From positions 1 through 31,253 of IMG/VR virus record IMGVR_UViG_3300028384_001185: a stretch of DNA of 31,253 nucleotides, one strand, 5' to 3'. The position numbers and the translations under genes are program-made. This document shows positions 29,693 through 31,253 of this stretch, piece after piece (positions within the stretch are counted from its first letter, which is position 1; each line of letters starts with the position of its first letter). This stretch comes from a virus. The notes beneath the pieces are model-generated. The model did not search any database, was not told where the DNA came from, and saw only the letters and a list, made by a program, of their open reading frames with translations.

Positions 29693-31253
29693 CTAATAAG
29701 TGCCGCAATCGATAGTTTGTAGTTCTACATTTCCTGATGTTACGACAAAATCCTGTGAATCAAATGTAGCTACACCTGGATTCAATGTGGATGCCAACTC
29801 TGTAGAAACAGTTAGTTGGTTGCTAATGTCGTTATAGTTTAAATCAATGCCTTCGCCTGCATGCAAGAGTCCTGCTACTCGATCATCGACTCTCTCTTGA
29901 GTATAATATAGGTTTGTACCTTCTGTAAGATCTGATGTTGTTTTTGTACCAAAGTTTGAATCAACTCGAACGTCGGTATAATAGAGATTTGTTGAACCTT
30001 CTGGTAGATCATCTGTAGATGCTAAACCAAGATCACTATCGAAGTTTGCTTTTGTATATATTTGTTCAACATCAATACTGAATACACCAGTTGATGAATC
30101 ATATGTAAGGTCACCTTGTGCTGCAAAGTGTGCTCTTACTTCGGCCGCACTTGGACCAGTATATACAAATTGGCCAGTAGATGAATCATATGTCAGTGAG
30201 CCATCGCCACCAGCATCGATCAGTGCGATAGCATCTCTTACTCGTTGTTCTGTAAAGTATAGGTTATTACCTTCAGTGAGGTTTGTAGTCGTCTTCGTAC
30301 CTAAGCGAGCATCAAAGTCTGAATCGACTCTTGTTGGTGTATAATAAAGATTGTCACCCTCGGTTAGATTTGTTGTGGTGACTGTCGTAAGTGCACTATC
30401 CCAACGGGCACGTGTATAGTATAGATTAATATCACCTTCTGATAGGCTATCAGTCGTCTTTAGACTAAAGTCAGAATCAAATCCTGTATATTGACCACTG
30501 ATTTGACCATTTACTGTGATGCTACCTGCGACGTCGATATTTGGTGCTTTGACGTCTTTATTGAAGTTCCAAGTATCAGTAGGATAGTCCCACCAAATCT
30601 TTGCATTTGCAGCTGCCACAGTAATACCAGCAGAATCGGCATCAGCAGCAGTTGCCGCTCCATCAGCGAGTACGATGTTTTTATCGTTGATAGTAAGTGT
30701 TTCTGAATTAACAGTCGTAGTAGTACCTTCAACTTGTAGGTCACCTTGAATTACTACTTTACCTGCGGCTCCAACTGGTGTAGGATCAAGAATAAGATCT
30801 CCAGTTGTCGTGCTAATCGTATTACCATCAATATTTACATTATCTACGTTTAAGAAAGCGAGCTTACGTACACTACTATCAAGGTTGAACTTAACGTCTA
30901 TGTTACCTAAGTTAGGTGTCATGACGGTGTTTAAGTTAAAGCCGCCTATGAGTGAAAACTCGTCATTCGGATCGAAAGCATTTAATTGGCTAACACCATT
31001 ATCGCCTCGAACGTTAATGGTCTCTGCTCTCAAAAATCTCTTATTTACAGCATCTTGATCATTAATTGGATCAGCAAGTGTAGTTATCCTATCATCGCTT
31101 ACTGATATTGTTCCATCTGCGCCATCAAGTGTAAGAGTGCCACTCGTGGTCTTTATAGTCCTGCCATCAACCTCGATATTGTCGACAGCAAGGAAATCAA
31201 TCTTATTATCTGCATCTGTGATTAGTGCACTAAGAGGTACTGTATGACCACGC
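29693..31253 (-). CDS. Fibre-like protein, 3' part of a gene entering from beyond the window
   Basis: The frame is open to the window edge: upstream of the TTG at 31033 it continues in frame with DPINDQDAVNKRF and, earlier, KIDFLAVDNIEVDGRTIK, so that TTG is not the start. At least 519 residues are present. DQDAVNKRFL is a typical fibre element before shaft repeats. The C-terminal half has repeats of TTSDLTEGTNLYYTQERVD type (at least five: 30425, 30355, 30290, 29980 and 29920 approximately) and two LTYDSSTGQFVYTG-type units. NSETLTINDKNIVLADGA is a known fibre motif. It precedes the 2642-aa gene by 29 bases, and the same DLSEGTNLYYTDARV motif recurs there, so the two are probably parts of one appendage. 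Confidence 0.88.
   Translation of the reverse strand, partial: RGHTVPLSALITDADNKIDFLAVDNIEVDGRTIKTTSGTLTLDGADGTISVSDDRITTLADPINDQDAVNKRFLRAETINVRGDNGVSQLNAFDPNDEFSLIGGFNLNTVMTPNLGNIDVKFNLDSSVRKLAFLNVDNVNIDGNTISTTTGDLILDPTPVGAAGKVVIQGDLQVEGTTTTVNSETLTINDKNIVLADGAATAADADSAGITVAAANAKIWWDYPTDTWNFNKDVKAPNIDVAGSITVNGQISGQYTGFDSDFSLKTTDSLSEGDINLYYTRARWDSALTTVTTTNLTEGDNLYYTPTRVDSDFDARLGTKTTTNLTEGNNLYFTEQRVRDAIALIDAGGDGSLTYDSSTGQFVYTGPSAAEVRAHFAAQGDLTYDSSTGVFSIDVEQIYTKANFDSDLGLASTDDLPEGSTNLYYTDVRVDSNFGTKTTSDLTEGTNLYYTQERVDDRVAGLLHAGEGIDLNYNDISNQLTVSTELASTLNPGVATFDSQDFVVTSGNVELQTIDCGTY

Noticed and set aside
1-31253. tRNA genes, CRISPR arrays, insertion sequences, attachment sites, homing endonucleases or group I introns
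   Set aside because: None was seen; coding density is near complete, gaps are short, and genes 17, 20 and 23 are uninterrupted.

Overview
The window is the virion-structure and DNA-packaging region of a T4-like contractile-tailed phage (myovirus). Every gene I can support lies on the minus strand, so transcription runs from high to low coordinates. In that direction the core order matches T4: neck (13, 14), sheath terminator (15), terminase (16, 17), sheath (18), tube (19), portal (20), prohead core (67 and a 68-position gene), prohead protease (21), scaffold (22), major capsid (23). AT-rich DNA, late-promoter octamers TATAAATA/AATAAATA and very long repeat-rich fibre-like proteins resemble marine T4-like phages of cyanobacteria or heterotrophs such as SAR11. 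That affiliation is inference. Nothing here fixes the host, and I see no tRNA, integrase, CRISPR array or metabolic gene.

Region by region, in transcription order. (1) 31253-17041 is an accessory adhesion or fibre region. It holds the 3' part of a fibre-like gene that runs off the window, a 2642-residue mosaic protein, a 755-residue propeller protein and two smaller paralogues. (2) 17040-13479 is the neck: gp13, gp14, a 424-residue LamG-like protein coupled to gp14, and gp15. (3) 13462-11786 holds two accessory structural proteins, one with a single fibre-type cassette and one SPRY-like. (4) 11784-9861 is terminase gp16/gp17. (5) 9857-7478 is a late promoter followed by sheath and tube. (6) 7479-2191 is portal, core proteins, protease, scaffold and capsid, closed by a strong bidirectional terminator at 2141-2178. 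(7) 2127-1 is a new late unit with a second tube-fold-like protein, a 515-residue cupredoxin-containing protein and the first 13 codons of the next gene.

Genes are packed with ATGA, TAATG or TGATG overlaps or gaps of a few bases, so translational coupling is likely throughout. Late promoter octamers occur at 18364, 17006, 9850, 7472, 5475 and 2120. Two of them (5475 and 2120) sit so close to the start codon that the mRNAs should be leaderless, and both genes lack a Shine-Dalgarno sequence.

The most notable signals are: three cupredoxin (blue-copper-like) domains with an intact His...Cys-x2-His-x2-Met ligand set in three different virion proteins; two reading-frame breaks needing a +1 shift (the C-terminus of protease gp21, and a fibre paralogue at about 18490); an apparent split or extension of gp14; a beta-rich cassette in seven copies across two genes; a four-copy GWY module shared by neighbouring fibre genes; and strong enrichment of Asp-Ser dipeptides, which also loads the DNA with GANTC sites.
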